DNA of 64,000 bases from Guillardia theta CCMP2712 (GCF_000315625.1 NW_005434527.1:18077-82076), one strand, 5' to 3'; positions 1-12,510 are shown, counted from the stretch's first letter. A program made the numbers and translations. Notes: generated by a model from the sequence alone, not told the origin.

Positions 1-240
1 GGTCTTTGGCGGCGGAAACATGTTAGCCTTTAGACTGTTTTGTGATGATGCACAAGATTTGTTAAGGCCCCTACTTTGGCAGGAGGCTTTGTAGTCTCCC
101 CACAACAGTCAGTTGACCATCACCTGGCTTCATTACATTTGATCCACTTTCAGTTTTCATTGATTGAAGATGTCCGATTTTGCACTATCTCAGTCTATAA
201 TAGTCCAAGAATGTAATTCCAGCATCCCTTCCTACTTCAA

Positions 241-2639
241 TTAGTGTCTGTGAGAAAACGAGATGTTATGCAAGAATTCTTCACGTCCAAGTTGACCTGT
301 TGAGTAAAAGGTGTTGGACGGCAGCCGACATTTTGATAACAGAAAAACGATGCCTCTAGTGTGTAGCAATGCGTATGATCTTGCACTACCTGTCACAGAA
401 ATTAGCTCAATGGTTTTGCAAGTTGATTTAAAACTTGCGGTAGTTCCCTTCTCCCCGTTCCCAATTTTGAAGGGTCTGTGCAAGCGGAGATTAATCACGG
501 CATAATGAACAAATGCAGAAGTTCAACACCGCAACAAATCCTTGAAGAGTTGAGGCTGAACATTTTACAATTGATGCTCATCAACCTCAAGAATCTGTTG
601 TACAATTCAGCCAAAACCACCAAGAATAGGCTGCTAAATACGTCAATTCATCTTGCATTCGTGATATGTCACGAGAGTCATCAGCAACAAGATTTACGAA
701 GCAGAAAGCATTCATGGATGTTGAGTGGGCTGATTCCAGTCAGATCACAGCAAGATAAACTTAAACAAATACCATGCATGTCAATAACAAAATCCAAAGA
801 GATCCAAGGATCATCAGCAAGTTCTTTGATCAACTACAAAACATGTCATTTTGAATACTGCCTTTCAAAGACTTGAAAAAATTCTAAAAAATCTTACCGA
901 TTTGACATGATAATTCTCCGGAACCAGCCATTCTGCGGGATTTGCCCATCTCCAAACATTTCAGATCTTGAATCAACGAATAAATTGATTTACTGTCTGT
1001 TCAGATCAAGCCCACAAAAGGCTGTACGGTAATTTCCAAGGAAAACGCCATCAGGATTCAGCATTGGTACAATCATGAATGTGATGTGTTTTCGTAACTA
1101 TAAAAAGCAGATAGTGTCATACGGATCTCGATTGTAACAACCAGACATCATCAAATTTACGTTTCATACCAATTGAGCTAAAGGGGTTGAGCTCAAAAGA
1201 AATTCTATCAACCCATGACACATGTACGAAGCAGGTGACTCTCCAGGATGTACCTATGAATCCCTTAAACAAGAAGGAGCAAATCAAAATCATACTCTTG
1301 CTGACACAAAAACCACTCGTCTTCTTTCCCCTCTCCTGGACTTGAAAGGAAAAATCGTTAAATAAAAGGCGCCGATCCTTGAAAAAATCACTTCAATCTG
1401 GCTGAGAGAATTTCTCGTTCCACGTGGGTCTTTGCCGATCACAAGGAGATCCACCCTTTTCGACGAATTTACATCAAAATTTCGGCAAGACTGTCAAATC
1501 ATACATGCCTGCGTTGCAGTATGGTTTTACACAAAAGTTCTCGTTTACAAAAAGACAGCTTTCGACTGTGTTGAAGAGCTTTCAGTTCTTGGCATCTTGG
1601 AATTCTCTGCAAACCTTTCTATCTGATATAAATATTTCTGTAGGTCGCTGTACGTATATGGGAAGGAATAGGCAAAAAAGTATTCTTCCTGTTGACTGCA
1701 TGATTACCCCCAAAATATTAGAATTTGCAAATCTGCCCACATCTTCATTGTCGAATTCAAAAATGAAAGACAGAACATAATTCATCTTGTGCTTTGGGCT
1801 CTTTTGCTTGTCAGCGTACGCACTACCTTATAAAGGTGCTCACCTTGTAGTAAAAGCTGTTTCTAGAAGGAATTCTTTGCCAATGTGTTCGTTTAGTGGA
1901 ACGTACCAAAGGTGTCATGCCTACAGCAAGATATATCATCATCGAGTGAGAGATATCTTCAAGTGACCTTCACGATAAAGGCTCCTACCCTTCGAAAAAT
2001 TTATCACATTGAAAATGCAAACCTGTAATCGCATTGAGTTATGATAAGGAACTCACACTTTCCTAGTAGGTACCTGCTTGTTTTTGACATTTGAAACGGC
2101 GAAGTAGAACCAAACTCGATCTTCGAGCGAAAGGAAGTTTAGTTACATTGCAACACCAATTGAGCATGAAAGTACGAGCATACATTTGGAATTGTTGGTG
2201 TCTCCTCGTATTTCCAAATCCCTTTTCAATCATCAAACATTCCCGATCATGTAGGATAAGACTATACAAGGTACCATTCAGCCTGTGGTACAGTTTCCCT
2301 AGCCGCATCAAGATTTCCATTCTCAAAATTACTGGCGAAACAGTCAAGTAGAGATAATTGCGCAAATTGATTGTTGCAAGAGATATGCATACCAACGAAA
2401 GAATAATTTTCCTTTTGCCTTCAAATTTGTATATTTTCCTGTTGGATTTGTACTTGCTCCTTTTCGATTGGCTTGCGGATAGAATATAAGCTAGACGAAA
2501 GGATGGTCAAAAGCATACTTGGTGTTCCGTTCGTCAGATTGTGTTGGAAAATCGTGTCTCTGTTCGATCCCTGCTCTGTTAGCTCCTCGATTTCCTCTCC
2601 TCCCTCGTCTTCGCCGTAGACAATGGTGACTCCGTTCAT
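241..2639 (-). CDS. cytosolic carboxypeptidase (M14D, AGTPBP1/AGBL family), multi-exon
   Basis: Zinc carboxypeptidase of the CCP/Nna1 family, which trims glutamates from tubulin tails and other acidic C-termini in cytosol and cilia. Reading the minus strand piecewise gives the family landmarks in order: an N-terminal SNFENGNL block near 2320, LSFIFEF near 1765, [14 protein letters not shown] near 1660, the zinc motif [13 protein letters not shown] near 1240, [18 protein letters not shown] near 1060, GLDLNRQWANP near 1000-920, and DMHG (third zinc ligand) near 780. These blocks lie in different frames separated by short GT-AG introns, e.g. about 42 nt just before HPGE. The ATG at 2639 is the most upstream plausible start ([16 protein letters not shown]). 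The last exons (below about 600) are uncertain, so the stop is only approximate. Function is by family; substrate unknown. Confidence 0.75.
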
Positions 2640-3089
2640 GGTGATGGACGACTAATAAAAAGAGAACGTCTTTTAGTTGGTTTTTTAAATTTTACACCAG
2701 AGCTTTCCCTACCGCAGCCCTACCCCCACAAACAGATATGACACCGCGGAAAACTACCCCACCCTACCCCAGCGATCACCTTCCATGAAATCTCGCATGC
2801 TGCGGTAAGACAGAAGGAAAAATAAAGTAGAAATGTTTACTTGCTTGCTCGCTTGTCTTTTCCAAGAATGTTCCTCTCTTTCCTTCTGTCTGTCTGTCTT
2901 CTTTTTCCTTTCTTTTCGATGAAAGTTACGAAAAGCAAAGAACACACCATGTGAAGCGTGGATAGATTAAAGAATGACCCCGTGAACAAACATCTACTTG
3001 CTCCCTAATTCCTGCTAGATTGCTTGCCTTCAGTCGGAATTTCTAGATTGAGAACTTGTCTGAACCTTGTGGTTGGTAGGAACCCAAAG

Positions 3090-3732
3090 ATGACAACACG
3101 ACTGTTGGTTCCTTTGCTGCTCTTGTTGCTGGCAGGATACTGCAATGCCTTTTTGTCGAATCCTCTCAGCCTCACACGAATCTCTCTCAGCACAAAAGTC
3201 TGCTCTGTCAGGCGAGAGAAGATTCATTTTGCTGGACTGCGCATGATCGAAGATACCAGCACTGATGAATGTGAAGGGCCTGCAAGGGAGGGCAAGGTCG
3301 GAAACGTTGACATATCTAACTCCAGATGGAATCAAGATGAGATCAAAACAGATGGGATAATAAGACTTACGCAGCCAGCAATCAGCCAGATTCAGAAGCT
3401 TCGTACGAACAGAGGTGAACAAGAAGTGGTACTACGCGTTGGCGTACGAGCTGGAGGCTGCAGGTATGGATAATATTTTAAGCGAGCTTTACAGTTAACT
3501 TTGAACTAGTGGCATGTCTTACGTAATGGAGTTCGAAGATGCTAAGAATGTTGATGAATCAGATACAGAGCTCAAATTTGAAGGCTTCCGTGTAGTGGTC
3601 GACCCCAAATCGCTAATGTTTATCTTCGGGATGGAGTTAGACTACAGCGATGCTTTAATTGGAGGTGGCTTCAAGTTCAGCAATCCAAATGCAGCAAGCA
3701 CCTGTGGATGTGGACAATCTTTTGGTGCTTAA
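3090..3732 (+). CDS. plastid-targeted SufA/IscA-type Fe-S cluster carrier
   Basis: A-type Fe-S scaffold/carrier that receives clusters and passes them to apoproteins. Two exons (3090-3463, 3510-3732; intron GTATGG...ACTAG, 46 nt) give 198 aa. The splice restores GGCSGMSY, the first conserved cysteine motif; CGCG near the C-terminus supplies the other two. The ATG at 3090 opens a signal peptide (TRLLVPLLLLLLAGYCNA) followed directly by Phe, then a Ser/Arg-rich stretch: the bipartite presequence of complex red plastids. A TTG-initiated extension upstream in the same frame would bury the signal peptide, so I reject it. Plastid SUF pathway membership is inferred from the presequence. The gene is divergent from the carboxypeptidase and convergent with the HIT gene. 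Confidence 0.85.
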
Positions 3733-3988
3733 AGAACTAGTTGTTCAGTTTCTTAAATATCTCATCTACGATATCGCTTTTATCTTTTACGCCATACTTG
3801 CCCAAACATTTGTTCATGTTCAACCTGTTCGGAAGAAATCTGTGAACAAGACAAAAATGTTCTATTAATCAAGTTACCTTGAACAATCTTGATCTTGTGT
3901 AGGGTTTGAAGATCTTAGGTCTTGTGTCAAATTCCTAGGCACACGAGTGTGTGATGTTGCTTTAGCACCAATTGAGAGTCAGTCAAAC

Positions 3989-4981
3989 TTACCTTTTCAC
4001 GAGTGAGACCGGTCTGTGGCTGTTTGCATTTGTGCCATAACTTCCGTGTTTTACTGATTTCCCCACGACAATGCTGGACCATGCTGACTCTTGAGGTGTG
4101 GGATAGAAGCCTGTTGCTCTTGTTGATACACCTTCTGCTAGAATCTCGCGCATTGCCTCGATCAGCTTCATGTTAAACTTTACTGAATGATCTTGCTTGA
4201 CGTTTAACATCACCAAGTTGTTTTTGGAAGTAGATGGAATGAAGTGCCAGACAAGATGAGGTGATGATTGACCACAACCAGGACCATCTAGAAGAATTAA
4301 TAAAAAATCTTTCGCATTGATTGACTTGATACACGCTTTTGCAAGTTGGGGCATAATCCATAGACACTCTGCTATATCCAATGCTTCACAGTCTTCCAGA
4401 TCTGGAGATAACCTTTTCGGCGATACGCACATGTGCCCAGTATTCGAAGGACTCGAGAACAATTCACAACAAATTCGATCTGTTTCGTATAGGAGGTTCC
4501 CTTGGGATTCCTGAGAGTGTAACATCATACACTTACGTAGCATTGAAATTAGATTCTTGGCTTTTGCAGGGCAGAGCATCTTTTCCTTCATAGTGAACAA
4601 ATTCTTGTCAGATTTCCAATCTATGTGGAAATTTGGGTTCAATTCAGAGGTGGGAATGATTTCGAAATGTGTCTGATTGTTCTCCTGACCATAGTCATGA
4701 CCACTTCGGAGAAACACACCGAAATTGGAGTAGCCCGTTGTTAATCTCAGTGCGCGCTTGATTTCGGGGAGAATCATTCCAATGGCTGAGATTGTATCTC
4801 TGTCAAAATTTTCCAAGGACGTTGTAACCTGCTTTGTAACGATGATGCAATGACCAACGCATGCAGGTTGTGGGTGCAGGATCACAAGGACACCCTGACG
4901 ATCTAAAATTCTCCTTTCACTCTCGAGCCACTGTTGTGGGAGCATTGCAGTCAATGAGGGAGTTTCTGATGGACCGCTCAT
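3989..4981 (-). CDS. tandem HIT-like domain protein with degenerate motifs
   Basis: Single-exon 330 aa protein with two HIT-like (histidine triad) halves. Half one contains GHCIIVTKQ, typical of the HIT beta-strand/helix region, and ends in NQTHFEIIP, which aligns with the HxHxHxx motif as Q-T-H-F-E. Half two has GQSSPHLVWHFIP, aligning as H-L-V-W-H. HIT enzymes hydrolyse or transfer nucleotidyl groups through the middle histidine, which is present only in half one; the flanking histidines are present only in half two. Substrate is unknown. Ap4A phosphorylase, aprataxin and CWF19-like families are alternatives I cannot separate. The start is the ATG at 4981, and no signal peptide is visible. 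Confidence 0.6.
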   Translation of the reverse strand: MSGPSETPSLTAMLPQQWLESERRILDRQGVLVILHPQPACVGHCIIVTKQVTTSLENFDRDTISAIGMILPEIKRALRLTTGYSNFGVFLRSGHDYGQENNQTHFEIIPTSELNPNFHIDWKSDKNLFTMKEKMLCPAKAKNLISMLRKCMMLHSQESQGNLLYETDRICCELFSSPSNTGHMCVSPKRLSPDLEDCEALDIAECLWIMPQLAKACIKSINAKDFLLILLDGPGCGQSSPHLVWHFIPSTSKNNLVMLNVKQDHSVKFNMKLIEAMREILAEGVSTRATGFYPTPQESAWSSIVVGKSVKHGSYGTNANSHRPVSLVKR

Positions 4982-5557
4982 AGAGTGGTCAACAAGGTCT
5001 GATCTGTTGTCTGTATTTTCCCTTGCTGTTCTCTTCCTAGCAATAATAATATTTCACTCACGGCACCATCTCCAGACGTTATGCATCGGACCTAATCACT
5101 TTTAGAACGGTGTACCCCCAGGGTGTCGGTGAAACAGATGGGTGGCACTATGCCAAAGACGGGGTGGTGGGTCCGAGGAGAGGGTTGTCGGATAAATGGG
5201 CGGCCACAGTCAGTGAGATGAGATGAATTGAGAGTCAGGAGAATATTGTGAATCTTAACACAAGAGCCTTTCAGATCTACGAACTACACAACAGAGGCTG
5301 AGTATGTTTGCCGTGATGAAAAACATATAGCTACTCTTTGGTTGTTGTCTGGAACCTTAGCTAATGAGGTTGAGGGACTGCTAGTCAAAGTGGCATCAAG
5401 GAGGAAGAGAAACTTTATGAAAAGAAACTTTATGAAAAGAATAGAGTGTGATGAAAATGTCACAATACGTGAAACGTGTATGTGCATGAAAAGAAATAGC
5501 ACGTCGACCTGCAGTTTTTTCTTCGATAGCTTTCGAATTGAAAAGGTGTTACAGGTG
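4982..5557. other. intergenic region, divergent promoters
   Basis: Lies between the starts of the HIT gene (-) and the coiled-coil gene (+). It contains a G/C-richer patch around 5110-5200 but no convincing coding segment or repeat. An open frame enters from 5342 with a TTG start and a lysine-rich, non-conserved-looking sequence. It could be an upstream exon or 5' UTR of the next gene. Confidence 0.4.
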
Positions 5558-8500
5558 ATGGGATCCACCCCGACTCGAAAAAGTTGGATTGGTATCCGAG
5601 AATGGAATGATTTTGGCGACAATGTCTCGAACTTTGCAGAGGCATCTCACCACAAGCAGGTCGAAGATTCTATGGCACTGGTTCGGGAAGAGATTGAGCG
5701 CATGTCGAGTGAGCTGCATGAAGTAAAGCTCAAATATCGAAAGGAGGCATCAGAAACAGACTTGACATACCGTTCAGTCGCAAAGCGTATTCTCAACAAT
5801 CCAAGTGCAAGCTTGAAGGAACTGATCCTTGCGTTGCAAAGAGTTCACAGGGAAATTTATTCTGAATTCAAGTTTCATCTAGAAAATTCAGATGCACGAT
5901 TGAAAAGGTATAGATTGAGATTAATGTCATTGATATCTGATAATGAGGCTCGAGAAGCTAAACTGAGGTATGTCTTGTTTGGTGAAAAGTCTCATGCGTA
6001 CCATCATCAAGGATCCATTTCAAGCCCGAATTTTGATCCTGTCACCTCAGACAGTGCCTTCTCTAGACCAGATGTCTCAAGGCCCTCAGAATCGATGGAA
6101 GACGACGATGTTCTTGATAGGTAGTTCCTTTCAATTCCAAGTTTGCTTTTTGTTTTGAAATATCTGAAAATAGGTACATACAATCTGTTGAGAGGAAAAC
6201 AGATGTACTATCAAGGCAAATAGGAGATGTCAAATATTTATTTGATCTTCAGCAGCAGAGGGTCAGAGAATTACAAGCGGAAACGAGGAGAATTGAAATG
6301 GAATTGAACATGGAAAAATCCAAAGTCTGGGCAATTTCGCAAGTTGATGATAGGAATGTGACGAAGAATCCACATTCTATGAAAGGCCGAGAAATCAGCG
6401 TTGCACCTCAAGAAATGAGGGCCTTCGAAAATCAGAACCAAATGTTGAATAGTGACTTGGAAGACGTGAGATCAGCTCTTCGACAAGCCGAGAAGACCAT
6501 TGAACAACAAGAGTTGCATCATCAAACTATATTTTCGGACATATTCTGTCAGAAAGAAGATCTAGAAAATGAAAATTTCAGTCTAAAAGAGAAGCTGGCC
6601 ATGTATGAAAGGAATTTACAGAATTTGAAAGAGATGCTCTCAAGTAACAATGAGTTTGACTCTGATAACTTCAACAGAAAGTCGCCTGATAATGATTTCA
6701 GTCCCATAAAAGCCAAGGATTCAGTCAATGCAGAAAAGCCGATTAGTAAAGCTATCGAAGAATACTTGGTTCAGTCTGATGGAGGGCAAGCACAGGAGTT
6801 TTTTACTAGATTGCTTAAAGCAAACGAAAATCTTGCCTGTCAGCTCGTCAACCCTTCTTCAGATTCGTTGTTCATGAATGCGAATGTGTCAGGTACAAAG
6901 ATTTCCCCCTTGCAAAGTTTAGTGAAAGATTTTGTCACTCTCATCGGGCTGGTTTCAACAATCATGAAGAGTAATGGCAGTCAGGTGACACAACCGTTGC
7001 TATTCAAAAGCTATGATCAGAAAGCATCGATGGTTGAGCGATTGTTATCGAAGAAAGGCATTTCGGAAGATGAAGATGATGTTGTTTTTGAGAACTTGAT
7101 CAAATTACTTGAAGCAGATTTTTTTGATATCTTGGATTCCATCTGGAAAAGGCATCTGTATTTTGAGCATGTACAGAACGACGTGAAAACGCTGTTTGAG
7201 CATGTCAGGCTATCTATGATGCTCTCGATGAGGGTTTTGAAAACAAGATTTTCAAAACAGGTAATTCATGGCACCTTGCAAGCGAATCAAGAACTTCTCA
7301 GGGGTGTCGACACGGCTGAAAGAATGACTTTGGTGATTGAAGACCGCATGAATACCATTTTCAGACATACAATCCAGCTTTCGTCCCGAGCCAAGTTAGA
7401 AAAAATTCGCAACTTTGCCCTTCTGGATGCTTTGCGACAAAGCGAATTATACGAGCATCAAATTGTAAGTCAAACAAAGAAATCAATAGCCACGTCTGAG
7501 TATATCAACAAGTGCCCAAAGTGTAGGGAAGGTGAGAAAGAGATAGAGACGATGAAGAAGCAGGTCGTTTCAAATCAGCACACATTTGCAATTCTCCGAG
7601 CAAATTTGTTAGTTCTCCTGGAAGAGTTTACCAGGTGTGTGGAAGGTGTTTCATTCCGAGAAGAAGATTGGGAGGTAGAGCTCAATGAGCTGAAGAAAAC
7701 TCAGAGAAAAATTCTTGATCATCAAGACACCATCGATCTGGTATTGAAGACCAAGAACTTAGCACAAAGGATCATCAAAGAAAGGCTGGAGAGATCTCCT
7801 ATAAACAAGACTGGATTGTCTGGTGGGGAAACGTCATCGACGCAGAAGGAGCTTCGAAGATTGGAATCAAGTCTTTTCATCATGCAAGAACAGAAGCTAT
7901 CAATTGAGAGAGGAATTGTTGAAGTAGAACACGAGTTGCTTGAGGCAAAAATATCCTTATTAGAAGCTCAGAACAATTTGAGAGACAATAGGGTTCAGCA
8001 CAGCTTGTACCAAAAACGGATGTCTGAATTACAGCTTAAAGCAGAGCAAGATGCAATCAAATTTCAGAACAAGGAACTTGAAATATCCAACCTGAAGAAA
8101 TATCAGTCTGATCTCGAAGAAATTCTAAATCAAATACCGTTGGGATCTGCTTCCCCAGATACAGAAAGACTTCAAAAGAGACTCAACTTGAACGAACGAA
8201 AGTTGAAGGATGCAAGAATAGAGATCGAACGATTGGAAGAATCGCGTGAGATCTATGAGGAACAATCAAGGCTTAAATTTGAGGGAATGGCTGCCACAGT
8301 AGCTGTCCTACATGACGAGCTGAACCATCTCTCTTCCAAGTTTATGGATTGTGAACGATCGCTTTCACAAGAATCACACAGGAGGAGACAGTTAGAAGTC
8401 TTGTATGCTGGCTCTCAAGCCTGCCAGAAAAACCTTTTGAGGGGTTCTCGTGACGTGAATGACAGAAACTCAACTTCGATTATTGCGTCAACAGAAATAT

Positions 8501-8901
8501 TGAGAGATCGCAGTAGAGTCAGTCCGCAGCGACAAGAGCGAATCAATGACATAGGCTCTGTCCAGAAACAATTGAACAATTGTTGGCATGAAGAGATTGT
8601 GCAGTCACGTGTGCAAAGGGAAGGTATGTGGAAGCGAATCAATGATTCATTGTATTCTAACGAAAACATGCATTTATATGCGAGTGACACTGAAAGCAAT
8701 CTCAGCCTTCCGAGCACTTACGATATAAGCAGCACGAACATTTACGTGCCTGATTCCAGAAACTTTCAAGGGGCAACGAAAGAAGTGCAAGTGCACAGTG
8801 CGAGTCCGACAGCATTAGCTGAACAAATTGAATTTTTCCCTCCCCAGGGCCAACAAGGGACTATGATGCACTACTTACAGGCTAGGGGCAGAGAATCCTG
8901 A
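5558..8901 (+). CDS. long coiled-coil protein, unknown function
   Basis: Two exons (5558-6120 and 6174-8901; 53-nt intron GTAGTT...AATAG) encode about 1,096 aa. I do not recognise a family. The protein is dominated by heptad-rich E/K/Q/L helices, particularly about residues 200-320 and 600-930, with a compositionally mixed helical block between them. There is a CPKC pair near DNA 7515 that could be a small zinc site or chance, and the C-terminus is Ser/Gln-rich and probably disordered. The ATG at 5558 (MGSTPTRKSW) is chosen because the upstream extension starts only at TTG. The stop is 75 bp from the stop of the convergent kaptin-like gene. A cytoskeletal, centrosomal or flagellar role is possible, but there is no motif for it. 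Confidence 0.75.
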
Positions 8902-8976
8902 GATCAATTCAATTGAAGAGTTGCTGTTTGGTTTAAAATGATTGTCTGATCTGTTGCTTAGGTCCAAGAACACTCT

Positions 8977-11697
8977 TTATTTCAGATCTTTTGATGGACA
9001 ATATCTGTTAGCATCAAGAAATTCATTTTCCAAAGATCTCAAATTGTGTAACAAAGCCAGTTTCTCTCTGCATTCAATCAGATCCTGGCTATCATCCTCA
9101 CCGCATTTGTCTCACCTCAGTCTATGCACAACATATTCCATTTCGCATTGCAAGACTCTGACACCGTCATGGATGACAATGACGAGATCACGCAGGCCGT
9201 CACGGGTCAAGTCAACCCAATACCTTCATTTCACTTGAGATATCACGTAGGTGACAACAGAGCCACTCACATGCCGAGAACAGGGCCACCCGCATGAAAC
9301 ACGTAAGAGAGAGAAATACCTCCTTGCCGGTCGGATTTTGACATCCATCCGCGATCTTCTTGATCGCTGCTATGACCACCTTACAATCACGCGAATTGGA
9401 ATGTTACACTTACCTTTCAATCGAGGCTGGAGCTTCGTAGACGATGGAGCGATCAGAATAGGAGAAGTGTATACCTGCAAAGTATCAAAAAATTGCATTT
9501 TGATGCAGAAATTCAATGACACCAAGGTCATTCTTAATTTTCCGATAATCTCGGTCCACATCATAACGCATCGAATTGCGCACATCCTTTTCTGACTCGA
9601 CTCGTCGGAAGGTTCCACTTCCTTGATGGCTTCCGTCATCGTTCCAGGGTGCAGGTTTGATAGCCTTGCCTAAAAAGCTTTTTCAGTGTTTGTCGTCTGA
9701 GGTAGAGGACTAGATAATACCTGAGGAAGGAGTCACAGGCAGGCTTGTCTCTCGCTCGAGACTTCTTTTCATGTTGCTATTCGTGTTTGGAAACTGTGCC
9801 AAAGAAACCCTTGAGGCATGTGTTGTGTTTGTCTCGACGTCATGCAGAACGGGGATAGGCGAGCTGCTACTTGACACCGGAATCGGAGATTCCGTGCGTC
9901 TGCCCATTTGAGCCGTCAGATACCCCGTCTCAGAATTGAGAGAACCAGCCACTGACAACTCCGTTAACTTGGTCCCATCTCGCAACTCAGTAATGCTTTC
10001 TCCTCGTGCAGGGTTGCTCAGCTTTGATGAGCTGTCAGACTCAATGCATTCCAGTCTCTCTCTCAGGCCGTTAGTGAATGCTGGAGTCTCACCTGGAAAA
10101 GGCTGTAAGATGTTTCCAAAGGTCTCCTGAATGCTGGAGCTCAGTTGCACAGGGTCAGCTGAAAATCCGCCAGATGAAATGCTATTCAGAGGTGAGACAT
10201 TTGTCGATCTGTCGTCTGGATTATCAGCATCTTCGACCACTCCAATCGGACGAAAGAATTCATAGACAAGAACCTAATAGAGTTAGTTCAGAGATGAGTT
10301 GAAAAGAGTGTATACCCGGCCCGAGTACGTCCCAACAAAGAGTTTGTGGAAACCATCAAGCTCTATGTCAGCGACGCACGCACACAATAGAGCATCATTA
10401 TCCAATGCACTCCTGAGACAAAACGATTAAACGTTGTAAACAAAGATAGAAAAATCATTACTTAATTCCAGGAAGGAATGAAGCATCAAGAAGAGCATTA
10501 CGCGCGACATTTTGGTACAAAACGCCGTAACCAAGTGCGGTACAAACAAGTAGATGCCCATCTCCTACAAAGCTAGAAAGCCCCTCTTGAACCTCTGCAC
10601 TCTTTTCCCCACAGCATGATTGAGAAACAATCTGCTTGTGGAATTCCTCGTCGATGCAATCTTTGAATGCTGTAACCTGTTGCTCATAATCTTTCATCGT
10701 CGTTTTCAGAATTTATGCTAACCTTAAAGGGGTGATCCTGCACAGATGCAACATCTGCAATGTTCTCTGAAGAAGAGAACAAAGACAGAGCTGAAATCGG
10801 ACCGTCAATGCGGACAAGCTGACTTTGTACGACAGAGTTGACTTCCATATTCACGACCGTATAGCACACTGTTCCAACCAAGCTGCCTGCTGCCATGTGA
10901 CGAAAGTTTCCGAGATATTTGACATTCATACTGCACAAGGGACCAGCATCTTGCAGCAATCCTATCTCAGGAAGTATGCCGACGAAACTTGATGCATCTA
11001 CAAGTGCGCATGTAGCTGTACTGTTACCGACTTCCAACCCCTTTTCTTTGACTTCTTTCTTTTGCCTCCAAACAACTTTTAACGAGCCATCAAAGCCCGA
11101 AACAACCAATCCATAATTTACACCCTTGCTGTCACATGTTGCCACGCTTGCCATCGCACAAGGCTCGAATGTTGTTGGAATCCTTGTGCAATCCAGTGCA
11201 AGAGAATGGATACTTGCATCCTGACGATTATTTTCACCATACAGATGAATTGCCCCTTGCTTTTTGTGTGCCTTAGGTTTTATAATCGAGACAGCAAAGC
11301 TGCAGGCAGAACTGTGACAATCTCGTGGAAAGGCGCAAATGCTGGATATGGAGAAATCATTCTCGTCTTGGAGTCCTGCAAGATGCAAGGGCTCTGAGGA
11401 AAGCAAGTTAGGCTGAAAGATGGTCTCGGAGGCATGAATGACATGAACAGTTCGATGACCTCCGACGAGCAGAGATAAGTTGTTCAGCCCACGAACTGTA
11501 CAGTGCGAAATTGTTGAAGGGGCGGAATGTGGAAATGGAAGGGATGAGCTGGAAGTGCAAGATGGCGAAAGAAGCAGGGGTGGTAGTGAGAACAACGGAG
11601 TGCTTGCAATGAGAGGAGGAGAGGAAAGAGGTTGCTCATACGATAGCGGCAGAAAGAAGAGCTCTTCTACTGGTGGTCCCTCTTTCTCCCTCCGCAT
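8977..11697 (-). CDS. KPTN: kaptin-like protein (KICSTOR subunit family)
   Basis: Multi-exon minus-strand gene. Exons near 11697-10730 read as beta-propeller sequence (VVSGFDGSLKVVW, GSLVGTVCYTVVN, RIDGPISALSLFSS). The exon at about 10690-10458 gives LLVCTALGYGVLYQNV, and the next gives LDNDALLCACVADIELDG followed by LFVGTYSGRVLVYEFF. Near 9190 the sequence reads DLTRDGLRDLVIVIHDGVRV. This order and wording match kaptin, whose C-terminal half has DVDLDG...VATYG and DLTGDG..ELVVVTLHG. In animals kaptin is part of KICSTOR, which recruits GATOR1 to lysosomes to control TORC1; it was first described as actin-associated. A Ser-rich insert (10240-9710) between propeller blades looks disordered. Start ATG at 11697; stop at 8977 after a short helical tail. 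The role in this organism is inferred. Confidence 0.65.
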
Positions 11698-12360
11698 TGC
11701 ACCGCACCGACCTTGACAGACTTTGAGACAACCTGTTGTTGGACTGAAAAAGAAAAGAACTTCCGAAAACAGTTTGCCCGGCGCACTGCGGCACCGCCCG
11801 GGCCCGGAGTCCGATCATTACTTAGTTAATCCGAGGCGACTCCCGGCGTCACCACGTGACCGTCACAGAGTCACCGGCGGCGGCCACCGTCGGCGTCACC
11901 GGACGGCGCGGCCGCCGTTAGCCTAGTAGGCTTCTCTCACATGACCGAGTGATGACGGCGTGGCCCGGCCGTGACTGCCGATTCGGAAGTTCACCGAACT
12001 TGACTTCGGAGGCTGCTCAGTACTGGAGGCGGGTGGCATGCCAGGGTTAATCAGTCCTGGAATCAATTCCGAGTTCCGAAGTTCCGCCGAGCATGTCACA
12101 TGTTTTGTCGGACAACACTGGTGATGGCAAACTGCACTCGGCAGTGCGGCAGTGCGGCAGCAGCAGTGACTCAGTGCGGCACGCGGCGGCAGCGGGCCCG
12201 GGAAGATCGGCGAGGGCATCGTAGCAATTCAGCCTGGCAGTGTCCAACTGGCAAGTTCGGCGCTGCCGCAGTGCCGCACTGACCGGCGGACCCTCGCCGC
12301 GCCGCCGGGTGGCCGCCGCGTCAGACTGGTGGCACTGGAATTCCGCGGAGTCCGGTATGC

Positions 12361-12436
12361 GTCTCATTCTGAGGGCCCGGGCCTTCGGCGGCGACAGTGT
12401 GGCCGCCGCCGAAGGCCCGGGCCCTCAGAATGAGAC
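12361..12436. repeat. 33-bp perfect inverted repeat with 10-nt loop
   Basis: The left arm 12361-12393 (GTCTCATTCTGAGGGCCCGG...) is the exact reverse complement of 12404-12436, with loop 12394-12403. The GC-rich arms would form a very stable hairpin or cruciform. It sits in non-coding DNA. It may be a transposon-derived terminal pair, a hairpin RNA or a rearrangement scar; nothing nearby decides. Confidence 0.9.
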
Positions 12437-12510
12437 CGGGGGAATGGTCCTATGCGCTGTTAAGTGTTGAAGGCCCGGTATCAACGTGACTCGGGCGTTA
12501 CTACTCATTT

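Noticed and set aside
3024-3089. N-terminal extension of the SufA-like protein
   Set aside because: It begins with TTG and would place the signal peptide internally.
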